DNA of 59,358 bases from an uncultured bacterium (GTDB lineage Bacteria; Verrucomicrobiota; Kiritimatiellia; RFP12; UBA1067), in assembly GCA_902770045.1 (NCBI GenBank), contig CACXRO010000011.1, positions 1 to 59,358 on the forward strand, in the 5' to 3' direction. Of the stretch, positions 50,367 to 59,358 are shown piece after piece. Every line of letters begins with the position of its first letter. The first letter of the stretch is position 1. The notes under the pieces are model-generated. The model ran no database searches. It was not told the DNA's origin and was given only the letters and a program-made list of their open reading frames with translations. Position numbers and translations under genes: made by a program.

Positions 50367-53300
50367 ACAAATCGGGCAGCATGAGGCGGGCAAAATGCGG
50401 CGGGAGGAAAATTCCGTCCGCCTCGCGGCACTCGTCGGCGAAGTTGAAGTACGCCTTCGCGACGCGTCCGTCGGAAAGACGGCGTATCCCCACAACGACG
50501 CCGTCGCCACGATCCTCGAACTGCGGCGCGACGCACGGATAGTCGTTAAGCACCTCGAGCGCGCGCTCGTCGGAGATGACGTTGAGCGTGAAGTCGTCCA
50601 GCTCCGCCATCCGGCAGGAGAGGTGGATCGGATTGGACGAGAACGCCCAGTAGAGGAAGTGGAACGCAGTCTCGTTGTGCGTGAGGTTGCAGCCGATGCG
50701 CTTCACCACCCTCTTCTGACGTTCGTCGAACCACTGCCCGTGCTCGCCAAGGTACATCGGCCCGAGCCCCATCATGTCGAGGTCGTACCAGAAGCCTGGC
50801 CGGACGTAGCCAAGCCACGGACGCTGGTATGGGATCAAGTCGGCCACTCCGCGCGGCTTGTCGCCCCCGGTCTTCCACCGGTCCACGATGTCGCGGTTGC
50901 CGCGCACGATCTGCGCGTACTTCGCGTGCTCCTCGGCGTCCTCGACGAGGCAGTCGGTGCAGACCGAGAGGTACACGTCGCGGCCGGTGGCGTCGAGCGC
51001 CTCGCGCATCCGCTTCGCGAACTTGGGCCTGGTGTCGTTGCCCCAGTCGTACTTGATGTAGTCAACTCCCCACTTCGCCCACAGCGCCGCGTCGGCCCGC
51101 TCCTTGTGCGTCTTGCCGATGCCATAGTTGTGGCCGGGCTCGGAGTAGTCGACCGGGAAGGTGGTGCTGCCCTGGTAGAGCGCCGACTCCGCCGAGCCCC
51201 AGGTGAAGATCATCGGCGAGGAGTAGAGCCCGACCCTGAGCCCAAGACCGTGGATCTTGGCAAAGAGCCCCTTGATGTCCGGGAACTTGGCGTTGGCGAG
51301 GAGCGCGTGATCGCCCCACTGCTCGCGGTCGCCCTGCCAGCCGGCGTCGATGTTGATCGTCGCGTATCCGCGCGCGGCAAGTCCCCTCTCGACCATCGCC
51401 TGCGCCTCGTTGAGCGCGATCTCGCCGCTGATGTCGTTGGCGTATGCGTTCCACGAGTCCCAGCCGAGCTGCGGCGTGAGCATGAGCTTCCCCTCGCCGA
51501 CGATCAGCCTGAAGTCGCGCTCGGCCGCGCCCTCGCGGTTCTCCGCGCGCACCGTGAAGTAGTATTCGCCGGCGGCGGCGCGCCCGGAGAGAAGCCCGCT
51601 TCCAGCGTCGAGCGCTACGCCATCAGGCAAAGCACCCTTGGCGACCGAAAACGCCAGCCCCTCGCGCGCGCCGCGCAACGGGAAGACGAAGCGGAAGAGC
51701 CGTCCGGGAGTAGCGCCAAACACCTTCGGTCCGTTGAAGTGCGGGCGGCCGCGGTTCCACGCCGGCTGCGCCGGGAGACCGTCCGCGCCCATGATCTCCA
51801 GCGTCCGGCGGTCGGCGGCGAGAGGACGGTCGGGGTCGACGTCCTTCGCCATGTCGCGCACGAACCCGTCGAACTCCACGCCGCGCCCCCTGAGGACGCC
51901 GTCGATCTTCACCAGCGGGAAGCCGTTCCTCGCCGTCGCCCAGCAGCGGACGTTCCTCACCAGCACATTCTCGAGCGCACCGGTCGAAGGCGGCAGCGAG
52001 CCCTCGGCGGTTCCGCCTGACGCGCCGCCGTGGGCGATCCACTTCCTCGCGTCGTCGCCGTTGACGGCGTTGTAGCGGCACCCCGCCTCGCAGTTCTCGA
52101 TCGTCACGTCGCGGATGGGGTTGTAGGCGCGCAGCAGGCGGACGAGGCAGTGGCAGTCCTCGGCACGGACGTTCCTCACCACCACGTTGGTTATCGGGCC
52201 GTTCACGGTGCCGCGGTTTTCGTGGCGGGTCAGCGAGTCGTCGGCGTTGAGCGCGATGAGGTCGTCGTTGGTCTGGCCCTTGGTCACGGCTTCCACTCCG
52301 TCGACGACGCCGTTGAAGGTGAAGCCGCCGAAGTGGAGTCCGTCCTGGTTGTTCTTCACGACCGGAGAGACGATCTTGATGCGGCGGATGTCGAAGCCGT
52401 CCACTTCGCAGAAGCGCGCGTTGAAAGTGACGGAGTTCGCGAGCGTCATGTCGTGGAGACGCAGGTTCTTCACCTTCCTGAAGTTCAGGGTGACGCCGCT
52501 CCAGGCATCGGGATGGAACTTGCGCTCCTGCGGCTCCTTGAGGTTGAAGCCGACCTCCTTGTTTCCGTCCCAGACGCCGCCCTCGATGGCGATGTCCTCG
52601 TTGCCGCCCTTCTCGTCTGCGTTCGAGAGGAGGAAGTCCCCGGCCCGGCACCTGACGCCGCCGTTTAGCACCAGCCGCGCTTCGGGATGCGCCTTGATCG
52701 TGGTGTGCGAGCCGACGCGCAGGGTCGAGGTGACGTCGTAGACGCCCTTCGGGATAACCACCGTGAGCGGACGCGCCTTCATGTCCAGCGCGCGCTGGAT
52801 CGCCGCTGAGTCGTTGCCGTCCACCACCACCGTCGTCCCGCGCCAGCGCGCGTCGGCGAAGTCGAGGTACCGCCGCCAGTCGACAAGCAGCAGTCCGTGA
52901 CCGCCCTCGCGCACTCCGTACTGGGAGTTCTCCGGTGCGCCGTCGCGCCACCATGCCGCCTCGGCGGACTTTGCCGCGGCGCACTCTGCCTCGGGCCCGG
53001 CCCAGTCGTCCGCGGCTCCGGATCCCACGCAGAGGATGCGCGGCGAGACGAGGGCGAGCCAGTCGTCCTGGTCGTAGGGGGCGCTCCAGTCCGCGCCGCC
53101 GCCGAAGACGCGCTCGTATCCCGCCGCGAACCAGTAGCCCACCCCCCAGTATCGGAAGGCGTCCCACGGCTCGCTCAGCGGAAGTCTCATCTTGTTCAGC
53201 CGTGCGCCGCCGCGCCCTGAGTCGTTGGCGCACACCATCGCGAAGCGCTCGTCGACGATGCCGGCGACGAGCGCGCACTTGCCGCCGCGCGAATGGCCGA

Positions 53301-53907
53301 CCACCATCACCTTCCTGGCGTCCAGCTCCGGCGTCCGTTCGATCCAGTCCATCACCCGGCTCGCCCCCCACGCCCAGGCGGAAAGGACGCCCCAGTCGGA
53401 TGGCTTCCGCTCGGCGTACTTCGGCCCGAACACCTTGAAGACGCCGCTCGCGAGCGCGGTTTCCGGCCGGTACGTCTCGGCGGCGAGGTCGCTAAGATAG
53501 AACGCAATCGCCGCGTAGCCGCGGCCGACTATCTCGTCCCGAGGCCAGAAGCCGGTGGCCGCCTTGCCGTCGTCGTCGATCGGCATCACCCCCGGGCGGT
53601 TGCAGAGAAGAACCGCCGCCGGCACCGGCTTGTCCGACTTCGGGATGAACGCAAGAAAGCTGAACGAGCCGTCGCCGAGAGGACCGGAATACTCGACCTT
53701 CACCCTGCGGCGAATCGCCTTTCCGTCCTTCGTCTCGCGCGGCGGATCCAACTCGACGAACCTTGCCGCAACGTTCTCCGCCGCGGCTGGACGCCGGCCG
53801 TAGACATTGTCGAGGAACCAGTCCTTCGTCTTCGCCCGGTCGGACGGGACGGCAGCCTGCGCGGCCGCCAGCGCAAACATCGAAGCGGCCAGGACAATCG
53901 ACTTCAT
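50365..53907 (-). CDS. CE15 esterase / beta-helix / GH27 galactosidase fusion
   Basis: A 1180-residue exported multi-enzyme. ATG 53907 has GGGAG 8 nt upstream; ATG 53913 is in frame. Parts: signal peptide (IVLAASMFALAAAQA); a CE15 glucuronoyl esterase-like hydrolase (about 25-350) with nucleophile VVGHSRGGK (near 205) and catalytic His in EGGHGLLLVDW (near 337); a GH28-like beta-helix (about 355-720) with NQDGLHF and NDDLIALN; a putative Ig domain (about 730-800); and a GH27 alpha-galactosidase (about 805-1180) with LGWDSWNAY, NIDAGWQ, VGLYSSP, nucleophile DYIKYDWGN and acid/base DLDMMGLGP. Such a protein could cut glucuronoyl esters, pectin-like backbone and alpha-galactose from one substrate. 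Fusion boundaries are approximate. Confidence 0.87.
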   Translation of the reverse strand: MKSIVLAASMFALAAAQAAVPSDRAKTKDWFLDNVYGRRPAAAENVAARFVELDPPRETKDGKAIRRRVKVEYSGPLGDGSFSFLAFIPKSDKPVPAAVLLCNRPGVMPIDDDGKAATGFWPRDEIVGRGYAAIAFYLSDLAAETYRPETALASGVFKVFGPKYAERKPSDWGVLSAWAWGASRVMDWIERTPELDARKVMVVGHSRGGKCALVAGIVDERFAMVCANDSGRGGARLNKMRLPLSEPWDAFRYWGVGYWFAAGYERVFGGGADWSAPYDQDDWLALVSPRILCVGSGAADDWAGPEAECAAAKSAEAAWWRDGAPENSQYGVREGGHGLLLVDWRRYLDFADARWRGTTVVVDGNDSAAIQRALDMKARPLTVVIPKGVYDVTSTLRVGSHTTIKAHPEARLVLNGGVRCRAGDFLLSNADEKGGNEDIAIEGGVWDGNKEVGFNLKEPQERKFHPDAWSGVTLNFRKVKNLRLHDMTLANSVTFNARFCEVDGFDIRRIKIVSPVVKNNQDGLHFGGFTFNGVVDGVEAVTKGQTNDDLIALNADDSLTRHENRGTVNGPITNVVVRNVRAEDCHCLVRLLRAYNPIRDVTIENCEAGCRYNAVNGDDARKWIAHGGASGGTAEGSLPPSTGALENVLVRNVRCWATARNGFPLVKIDGVLRGRGVEFDGFVRDMAKDVDPDRPLAADRRTLEIMGADGLPAQPAWNRGRPHFNGPKVFGATPGRLFRFVFPLRGAREGLAFSVAKGALPDGVALDAGSGLLSGRAAAGEYYFTVRAENREGAAERDFRLIVGEGKLMLTPQLGWDSWNAYANDISGEIALNEAQAMVERGLAARGYATINIDAGWQGDREQWGDHALLANAKFPDIKGLFAKIHGLGLRVGLYSSPMIFTWGSAESALYQGSTTFPVDYSEPGHNYGIGKTHKERADAALWAKWGVDYIKYDWGNDTRPKFAKRMREALDATGRDVYLSVCTDCLVEDAEEHAKYAQIVRGNRDIVDRWKTGGDKPRGVADLIPYQRPWLGYVRPGFWYDLDMMGLGPMYLGEHGQWFDERQKRVVKRIGCNLTHNETAFHFLYWAFSSNPIHLSCRMAELDDFTLNVISDERALEVLNDYPCVAPQFEDRGDGVVVGIRRLSDGRVAKAYFNFADECREADGIFLPPHFARLMLPDL

Positions 53908-53936
53908 CTTCATTGCTCCCTACTGGTGGTTGAAAT

Positions 53937-55106
53937 TCAGTCAAGCGACCTGAGTACCGCTCCCTTGAGGTACGCGCCCTCGGGGAACGAAAGGAGAACC
54001 GGATGGTCGGCTCCGGCGCGGGTGCGCGCCGTCACCTGGAACGAACGGTGAGCGTCGGCCGCGGCCTCGGCGAGGACGGTGTCGAAGAACTCCGGCGAGA
54101 CCGCCCCCGAGCAGGAGAAGGTGGCGAGGAGGCCGTAGGGCTTCAGGAGCTTCATCGCAAGGAGGTTGATGTCCTTGTACCCGCGCGCGGCCTTCATGAG
54201 CTGGCCCTTCGTCGCGGCGAACTTCGGCGGGTCGAGGACGATCAGGTCGAACTTGCGTCCTTCGTCGCGGCACTTGCGGAGGAACTGGAAGACGTCCGCC
54301 TCGACATATTCCATCGCCGTGCCGCAGAGATGGACGAGCCCCTCGTTCCTCCTTGCGAGCGCGAGCGCGTCCGCCGAGATGTCCACCTGCGTCACCTTCG
54401 CCGCGCCGCACGCACGCGCAAAGAGCCCGAACCCGCCGGTGTATGAGAAGCAGTTGAGGACGTCCGCCCCGTTTGCGAGCGCGCCAACCGCGGCACGCGC
54501 GTCGCGCTGGTCGAGGTAGAAGCCGGTCTTGTGCCCCTTCCTGACGTCGACGAGGAACCTGCACGGGCCTTCCGCGATCTCCACAAGCTCAGGCGGCTCC
54601 GCGCCGGCGAGGACGGAGAACGCCGGCTCCGTCGGCAGCCCCTCCTTCGTGCGCGAGTCGACGTCCAGGCGCTCCGAGACGCCGGCGCAGCCGGGCGCGA
54701 ACTTCATCAGCGCATCGGCGATCTCGTTCTTGCGCGCGTCGGCGCCGGCCGAGGTGAACTGGCAGACTACGTGGCCGGCGTAGTAGTCGGCGACGACGCC
54801 GGGCAGCAGGTCGCTCTCGGCGTTCACAAGCCGCACCGCGTTGGTGTAGCAGTTGACGAAGAAGTCGCCGCGGCGCGCGACGGCCGCCGCTACAAGTTCC
54901 GCAATCGGCGCGTCGTGGACGATCCTCACCCGTATCTGCGATGCGGGAGAATACCATCCGCTCGCGATCTTCGCGCCGGAATGGTCGCAGACCTCGACGA
55001 GCTCGCCCGCCGCGGCATCGCCGCGCTCCACCGCGCCGGAGAACACCCAGGGATGGCCCTTTAAGACGCTACGCTCCCGCCCTTTCCTGAGGACAATCTG
55101 GTTCAT
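53937..55106 (-). CDS. RlmI-type 23S rRNA (cytosine-5) methyltransferase
   Basis: A 389-residue SAM-dependent methyltransferase: N-terminal PUA domain (MNQIVLRKGRERSVLKGHPW), a central domain with GFYLDQRDAR, the SAM site VLNCFSYTGGFGLFA, and the catalytic loop IVLDPPKFA with FSCSG. This arrangement is that of RlmI and relatives, which methylate C1962 of 23S rRNA. Start lies 3 nt after the iorA stop. Confidence 0.85.
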   Translation of the reverse strand: MNQIVLRKGRERSVLKGHPWVFSGAVERGDAAAGELVEVCDHSGAKIASGWYSPASQIRVRIVHDAPIAELVAAAVARRGDFFVNCYTNAVRLVNAESDLLPGVVADYYAGHVVCQFTSAGADARKNEIADALMKFAPGCAGVSERLDVDSRTKEGLPTEPAFSVLAGAEPPELVEIAEGPCRFLVDVRKGHKTGFYLDQRDARAAVGALANGADVLNCFSYTGGFGLFARACGAAKVTQVDISADALALARRNEGLVHLCGTAMEYVEADVFQFLRKCRDEGRKFDLIVLDPPKFAATKGQLMKAARGYKDINLLAMKLLKPYGLLATFSCSGAVSPEFFDTVLAEAAADAHRSFQVTARTRAGADHPVLLSFPEGAYLKGAVLRSLD

Positions 55107-55109
55107 CGC

Positions 55110-56900
55110 TCAGCGCACGCGCTTGATGGCGCCGAACTTGCAGACCTGGCTGCACTGGATGCAGCCGGCGCAGAGGTCGGGGTCGATCTTCATCTGGAAC
55201 GCGCCGGGGCGGATCTCGGCGCCGCGCGTCATCGCGGGGCAGCCCATCCTGAAGCAAGCGCCGCACGCCCTGCACTCGGCCGGATCGACTTCGCAGAGCC
55301 CTTCCTTGGTGAGCTTGGCGGCGATCCGGCATGGCGCGTAGGCTACGACGAGCCACGGCTCGCCGGAGTCCATCGCCGTCGAAAGCGTCCGCTCGAGACC
55401 GGCAAGGTCGTCGGCCGAGACCTTCGCGACGTTCTTGTATCCGCACGCCTTGGCGATGTCGGCGATTTCGGTGACCGGCGCCGGGTCGCCGGCAAGCGTC
55501 TTGCCGGTGCCGGGGTTGTCCTGGTGGCCGGTCATCGCGGTGATGCGGTTGTCGAGGACCACCGTCGTCACCGGCGTGCCGTTGTAGATCGCGGAGAGGA
55601 TGCCGGTGATGCCGGAGTGGAAGAAGGTAGAGTCGCCGAGGACGGCGCAGATGCGCCCATTCATCCCCGCCTTCTTCATGCCCGCCGCGTTGCCGATCGA
55701 CGCGCCCATGCAGATCGTGGAGTCCATCGCGTTCAGGGGAGGGAACGCGCCGAGCGTGTAGCAGCCGATGTCGCCCATGACCGTCGCGCCGAGCTTGTGG
55801 AGGACGTGGAAGACGCCGCGGTGGCCGCAGCCGGCGCAGAGGACCGGCGGACGCGAAGGCAGCCCCTCCGGTACCTTCTTCGCCTTCGCCTTCGGGACGT
55901 CCCCGAGGACCTCGTGACGCAGGTTCTGGACACGGTCGGCGTTGAGCTCGAACATGTTGAGCTCGGTCTTGTGCTCCACGACCTTGATTCCCATCGCCCG
56001 GATCTGCTCCTCGAGAAACGGGTCCAGCTCCTCTACGACGAGCAGCTTCTTCACCGCCTTCGCGAACTTCGCGACCAGCGCCTTCGGGAGCGGGTTTGTC
56101 CAGCCGAGCTTGAGGATCTGGCAGTCGGGGAAGACCTCGCGCACGTACTGGTAGGCGACGGCCGAGGTGACGATTCCAAGCGACTTCGCCTTGGCGGAGA
56201 CCTTGACGCCCTTCGCCGGCTTCACCACCCGGTTGAACTTCGAGCGGTTCGACTTCTTCTCCATCGCGGCGGTGCGCTTCTGCGCGTTCAGGCGCTGGGC
56301 TGGCGCGAACGCCGGCGCGGGAATGTTCCGCGCGATGTCCTTCTTGTAGGGGATGAGCGGGTGCGGCGCGGGCCTGAAGTCACCGAGGTCCACGAGCGAG
56401 GAGCTGTGGCTGGTGCGGGTGGTGAGCCTGATCACCACCGGCACGCGGAACTTCTCGGAGAGCCCGAACGACGCGACCGTCATGTCGTAGGCCTCCTGGG
56501 AGTCGGCGGGCTCCAGCAGCAGCGCTCGCGCGAACCTGGCGAGGTTGCGGTTGTCCTGCTCGTTCTGCGAGGAGTGGGTGCCGGGGTCGTCGGCGGAGAC
56601 GAGCACGAAGCCGCCCAGCGGGCCGACGTAGGTAAAGGTCATGAACGGGTCCATCGCCACGTTCAGGCCCACGTGCTTCATCGCGGTCAGCGCGCGGGCG
56701 CCGGCCATCGACGCGCCGACCGCTGTCTCTACCGCGACCTTCTCGTTCACCGCCCACTCGCAGCGGACGGTGTCCTTGAACTTCGCGATGTTCTCCAGGA
56801 TCTCCGTCGACGGGGTGCCGGGATACGCCGAGGCGACCACGCACCCGGCCTGCGCCGCTGCGTGGGCCACGGCTTCGTTTGCGCTAAGGAACTTCTTCAT
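55110..56900 (-). CDS. iorA: Indolepyruvate:ferredoxin oxidoreductase alpha subunit
   Basis: A 596-residue thiamine-diphosphate enzyme for anaerobic aromatic amino acid (2-oxoacid) metabolism. Pyrimidine-binding domain ASAYPGTPSTEIL, TPP-binding segment GDIGCYTLGAFPPLNAMDS and GDSTFFHSGI, then two 4Fe-4S clusters at the C-terminus (CRACGACFRMGC and CAGCIQCSQVC, near 540-587). ATG 56900 follows AAGGAG. The small subunit iorB is not adjacent on either side. A ferredoxin-dependent oxidoreductase implies an anaerobe. Confidence 0.92.
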   Translation of the reverse strand: MKKFLSANEAVAHAAAQAGCVVASAYPGTPSTEILENIAKFKDTVRCEWAVNEKVAVETAVGASMAGARALTAMKHVGLNVAMDPFMTFTYVGPLGGFVLVSADDPGTHSSQNEQDNRNLARFARALLLEPADSQEAYDMTVASFGLSEKFRVPVVIRLTTRTSHSSSLVDLGDFRPAPHPLIPYKKDIARNIPAPAFAPAQRLNAQKRTAAMEKKSNRSKFNRVVKPAKGVKVSAKAKSLGIVTSAVAYQYVREVFPDCQILKLGWTNPLPKALVAKFAKAVKKLLVVEELDPFLEEQIRAMGIKVVEHKTELNMFELNADRVQNLRHEVLGDVPKAKAKKVPEGLPSRPPVLCAGCGHRGVFHVLHKLGATVMGDIGCYTLGAFPPLNAMDSTICMGASIGNAAGMKKAGMNGRICAVLGDSTFFHSGITGILSAIYNGTPVTTVVLDNRITAMTGHQDNPGTGKTLAGDPAPVTEIADIAKACGYKNVAKVSADDLAGLERTLSTAMDSGEPWLVVAYAPCRIAAKLTKEGLCEVDPAECRACGACFRMGCPAMTRGAEIRPGAFQMKIDPDLCAGCIQCSQVCKFGAIKRVR

Positions 56901-56922
56901 CTTCTTGCTTCTCCTTGGGAAA

Positions 56923-58083
56923 TCAGTGGATGTTGCCGCGGCTCGGGTGGCTCTTCGCCTTCGGCTTCTCGAGCTTGAGGAAGGTGGCGAACCGCTCGAT
57001 CGCCTCGGCCGGGACCTCCTCGCCGGTGGTATCGGGCATCTCGGAGAGGTCCGGCGCCTGGGCGTGGGTGTGGTGGAAGCGGGTCTCGGGGCGGACGACC
57101 TCGCGCAGCCTGGCCTTGAACTCGTCGAGACCATCGCCGGTGGTGCAGGACACCAGAATCGGCGTTACGCCGGTCTCGGCCACGAAGCGGTCGAGGTTGG
57201 CGCGCGCCTCGGGGAGGTCGACCTTGTTCGCGACCACGATCGTCGGACGCTCGGCAAGCTCCGCCGAATACGCGTCCACCTCGCGCCGCAGCACCTGGTA
57301 GTCGGTCCAAGGCTCGCGCGCGTCGACGCCGGCGAGGTCGATTACGTAGACGAGCGCCCGCGCGCGCTCGAGGTGGCGCAGGAAGGCGTGGCCGAGGCCG
57401 ACGCCCTTCGAGGCGCCCTCGATGATGCCGGGCACGTCCGCCACCCTGACCTTGGCGAAATCATCGTAGACAACGGTGCCGACGATGGGGTTCAGGGTGG
57501 TGAAGGGATAGGATGCTATCTTGGGAGTGGCGGAGGAGAGCGACGAGAGGAGCGAGGACTTGCCGGCGTTCGGGAAGCCAACGAGCCCCGCGTCGGCGAT
57601 GGTCTTGAGCTCCAGCCTGAGCCGACGCTCCTCGGCCGGTCCGCCGGGCGTGTGCTCGGTCGGCGCCTGGTTGACCGCGCTCTTGAAGTGGACGTTGCCG
57701 TAGCCGCCGGCGCCGCCCTTGGCGACGACCACTTTCTGCCCCGGCTCGACGATGTCGGCGACGAGCAGCCCGCTGTCCGCGTCGAAGACCTCGGTGCCGC
57801 AGGGGACGTCCACCACCAGGTCGCGCCCGCGCTTGCCGAACATCTTCTGGCCCTGGCCGGGCGCGCCGTCCTGGGCAAAGCACTTGGGGTCGTAGTAGAG
57901 CGAGAGGAGCGAGTTGACGTGCTGGGAGGCGCGGAAGACCACGTCGCCGCCGCGCCCGCCGTCGCCGCCGTCGGGACCGCCGAACGCGACGAGAGCCTCG
58001 CGGCGCATCGACATCGCGCCGTCGCCGCCCCTGCCGGAGCGGACGATCACCTCAACCTGGTCGATAAAGGACTTGGACTTCAT
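56923..58083 (-). CDS. obg: Obg/CgtA ribosome-associated GTPase
   Basis: A 386-residue GTPase: glycine-rich Obg fold (SGRGGDGAMSMRREA, GGPDGGDGGRGGDVVF) over residues 1-160, then the G domain with GFPNAGKSS (near 166), DVPGIIEGAS and ANKVDLPE. Needed for large ribosomal subunit assembly and stress control. The C-terminal tail (about 50 residues) is not a full OCT/TGS domain. Start 6 nt after the ptsI stop and no clear Shine-Dalgarno, so coupled translation is likely. Confidence 0.95.
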   Translation of the reverse strand: MKSKSFIDQVEVIVRSGRGGDGAMSMRREALVAFGGPDGGDGGRGGDVVFRASQHVNSLLSLYYDPKCFAQDGAPGQGQKMFGKRGRDLVVDVPCGTEVFDADSGLLVADIVEPGQKVVVAKGGAGGYGNVHFKSAVNQAPTEHTPGGPAEERRLRLELKTIADAGLVGFPNAGKSSLLSSLSSATPKIASYPFTTLNPIVGTVVYDDFAKVRVADVPGIIEGASKGVGLGHAFLRHLERARALVYVIDLAGVDAREPWTDYQVLRREVDAYSAELAERPTIVVANKVDLPEARANLDRFVAETGVTPILVSCTTGDGLDEFKARLREVVRPETRFHHTHAQAPDLSEMPDTTGEEVPAEAIERFATFLKLEKPKAKSHPSRGNIH

Positions 58084-58089
58084 TGCTGG

Positions 58090-59358
58090 CTACAGGACTA
58101 TGTTCTCGAAGTCGAAGACGTGCTCGGCGAGCCAGGCGCGGCAGCGGTCGTAGATCTCGCGGGCAGTGACGTCATTCCCCATCTCCACCGGAATTCGCGC
58201 ATAGGCGTCGAGGTCGGCGCGGGTCAGGCGCGAGAGGACGGCAGAGATGACGGGAATGTAAGTGGCGGACATGGAGAGGAGGTCCACCCCCATCGCCGCC
58301 CAAAGCACTCCGACCACCGGGTCGGAGGCCGACTCGCCGCACACGCCGACCTTGATGCCGCGGTGCCGCGCCGCGTCGATCACGTGGCGCATCAGCCAGA
58401 GGACGGCGGGGTTGGTGGGCTGGTAGAGCGAGGCGACCGACTCGTTGCCGCGGTCAGCCGCCATTACGTACTGAACGAGGTCGTTGGTGCCGATGGAGAA
58501 GAAGTCGACGCGCTTCGCGATTGCGTCCGCATTGATCGCCGCGCTCGGCACCTCGATCATCGCTCCGGCGGGCATCTCTCGGTCGTAGGCGACGCCGGCG
58601 GCGTCAAGCTCGCGCTTGACCTCGGCGAGCACCTCGGCGGACTCGTCCAGCTCCTCCACGCAGGAGATCATCGGGTACATCAGCCGCACGCGCCCGAACG
58701 CGGACGCCCTGAGGATCGCGCGGAGCTGGGTCTTGAACATATCGCGGTTGGCGAGCAGGTAGCGGATGGAGCGGTTGCCGAGGAACGGGTTCGCCTCCTT
58801 GTGAGAGATGCCGCGGACGATCTTGTCGCCGCCGATGTCGAGTGCGCGGATGGTGATCGACGCACCTTCGCCAAGCTGGGCGGTGAAGCGCGCGGCGTCG
58901 CGGTAGGCGCGGAACTGGTCCTCCTCGGTGGGCTCGTGTCCGCGGTTGAGCCAGAGGTATTCGCTGCGGTAGAGGCCGATGCCGCGCGCGCCGTGCTCGC
59001 GGAGGCCGCCGACCGGCACGCCGGGATGGAGATTCGCGAAGATCGGCACCTCGCCGCCGTCCTTGAGCGTGCCGTTGGTGCCGTCGATGAGCACCGTCTC
59101 GCCGGCTCGGACGCGAGAGGTGATGTCCCCGAGCCCCGTGACCGCAGGAATGCCCATTGCACGGGCGAGGAGCGCCACGTGGCTCGTGGTCGACCCGCCG
59201 TTGGTGGCGAAGCCGAGGACCAAGTCGCGCGGCAGCTGGACAGTCTCGGAAGGAGTCAGGTCGTCGGCGACGATGATCGACGGCACCTTGAGACCGCGGT
59301 GGACCGGCGCCGAGAAGCCGGTAAGCGCGGCGAGGAGCCGGCGCTCGAGGTCGTCGAG
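58090..59358 (-). CDS. ptsI: Phosphoenolpyruvate-protein phosphotransferase, N-terminus outside window
   Basis: Open frame from the right window edge to the stop at 58090 (422 codons seen), the central and C-terminal part of enzyme I of the PTS. The phospho-histidine segment GGSTTSHVALLARAMGIPAV is just inside the window; the PEP-binding barrel follows with GIGLYRSEYLWL, RALDIGGDK, MIEVPSA, FFSIGTNDLVQYV and the catalytic Cys in VGVCGE. No ptsH or sugar-specific component is in view. First visible gene of the ptsI-obg-iorA-rlmI unit. Confidence 0.95.
   Translation of the reverse strand, partial: LDDLERRLLAALTGFSAPVHRGLKVPSIIVADDLTPSETVQLPRDLVLGFATNGGSTTSHVALLARAMGIPAVTGLGDITSRVRAGETVLIDGTNGTLKDGGEVPIFANLHPGVPVGGLREHGARGIGLYRSEYLWLNRGHEPTEEDQFRAYRDAARFTAQLGEGASITIRALDIGGDKIVRGISHKEANPFLGNRSIRYLLANRDMFKTQLRAILRASAFGRVRLMYPMISCVEELDESAEVLAEVKRELDAAGVAYDREMPAGAMIEVPSAAINADAIAKRVDFFSIGTNDLVQYVMAADRGNESVASLYQPTNPAVLWLMRHVIDAARHRGIKVGVCGESASDPVVGVLWAAMGVDLLSMSATYIPVISAVLSRLTRADLDAYARIPVEMGNDVTAREIYDRCRAWLAEHVFDFENIVL

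Overview
The window looks like a chromosome segment of an uncultured, GC-rich, Gram-negative member of the PVC group, most likely Kiritimatiellota (gut or rumen type). This is inferred from gene content, not from a marker tree. The evidence is: outer-membrane biogenesis genes (lptD, lpxK, a beta-barrel protein); two giant secreted proteins with LamG-like and right-handed beta-helix modules; many exported glycoside hydrolases (families 31, 106, 109, 2, 28-like, 27); an anaerobic indolepyruvate:ferredoxin oxidoreductase subunit; and pervasive short degenerate repeats. Every gene I can support lies on the minus strand, so the segment reads from right to left.

Layout in the direction of transcription. 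59358-50365: ptsI (5' end outside the window), obg, iorA, rlmI-like methyltransferase and a CE15/beta-helix/GH27 fusion enzyme. 50295-46818: a PotD-like lipoprotein, a TIM-barrel isomerase, an APH-type sugar kinase and a small membrane protein. 46683-42148: outer-membrane barrel, murJ, small basic protein, prmA, mraY. 42028-37266: prfB, a DciA-like gene, an OppA-like binding protein, tsaB and a GH28-like protein. 37213-32006: GH2, GH109 and a UvrD-type helicase. 31959-26828: a 20-codon leader ORF, rng, lptD, lpxK. 26782-25106: gspE/pilB-type ATPase. 25033-21665: a three-gene MotA/ExbB-like, ExbD-like and exported-protein operon. 21441-16055: HU with a terminator, then GH31 and GH106. 15970-562: two paralogous giant secreted proteins, each behind a structured leader. 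410-1: an unrecognised truncated gene.

Transcription signals are unusually legible. About a dozen sites carry the same extended -10 box (TGGTATAAT followed by ACGC or ACAC). In four genes (prfB, mraY, pilB-like, motA-like) the ATG lies only 7-9 nt after the box, so their mRNAs should be essentially leaderless. The same geometry places short leader ORFs at the +1 of rng and of both giant genes. Several -10 boxes overlap the stop codon or last codons of the preceding gene.

Biologically the segment combines housekeeping (translation termination, ribosomal methylation, peptidoglycan and LPS export, RNA decay) with secreted degradation of plant or host glycans. The most novel-looking items are the leader-ORF/hairpin architecture upstream of the giant proteins, the proton-channel-like three-gene operon, the three-module esterase/beta-helix/galactosidase fusion, and an in-frame repeat insertion inside prmA.
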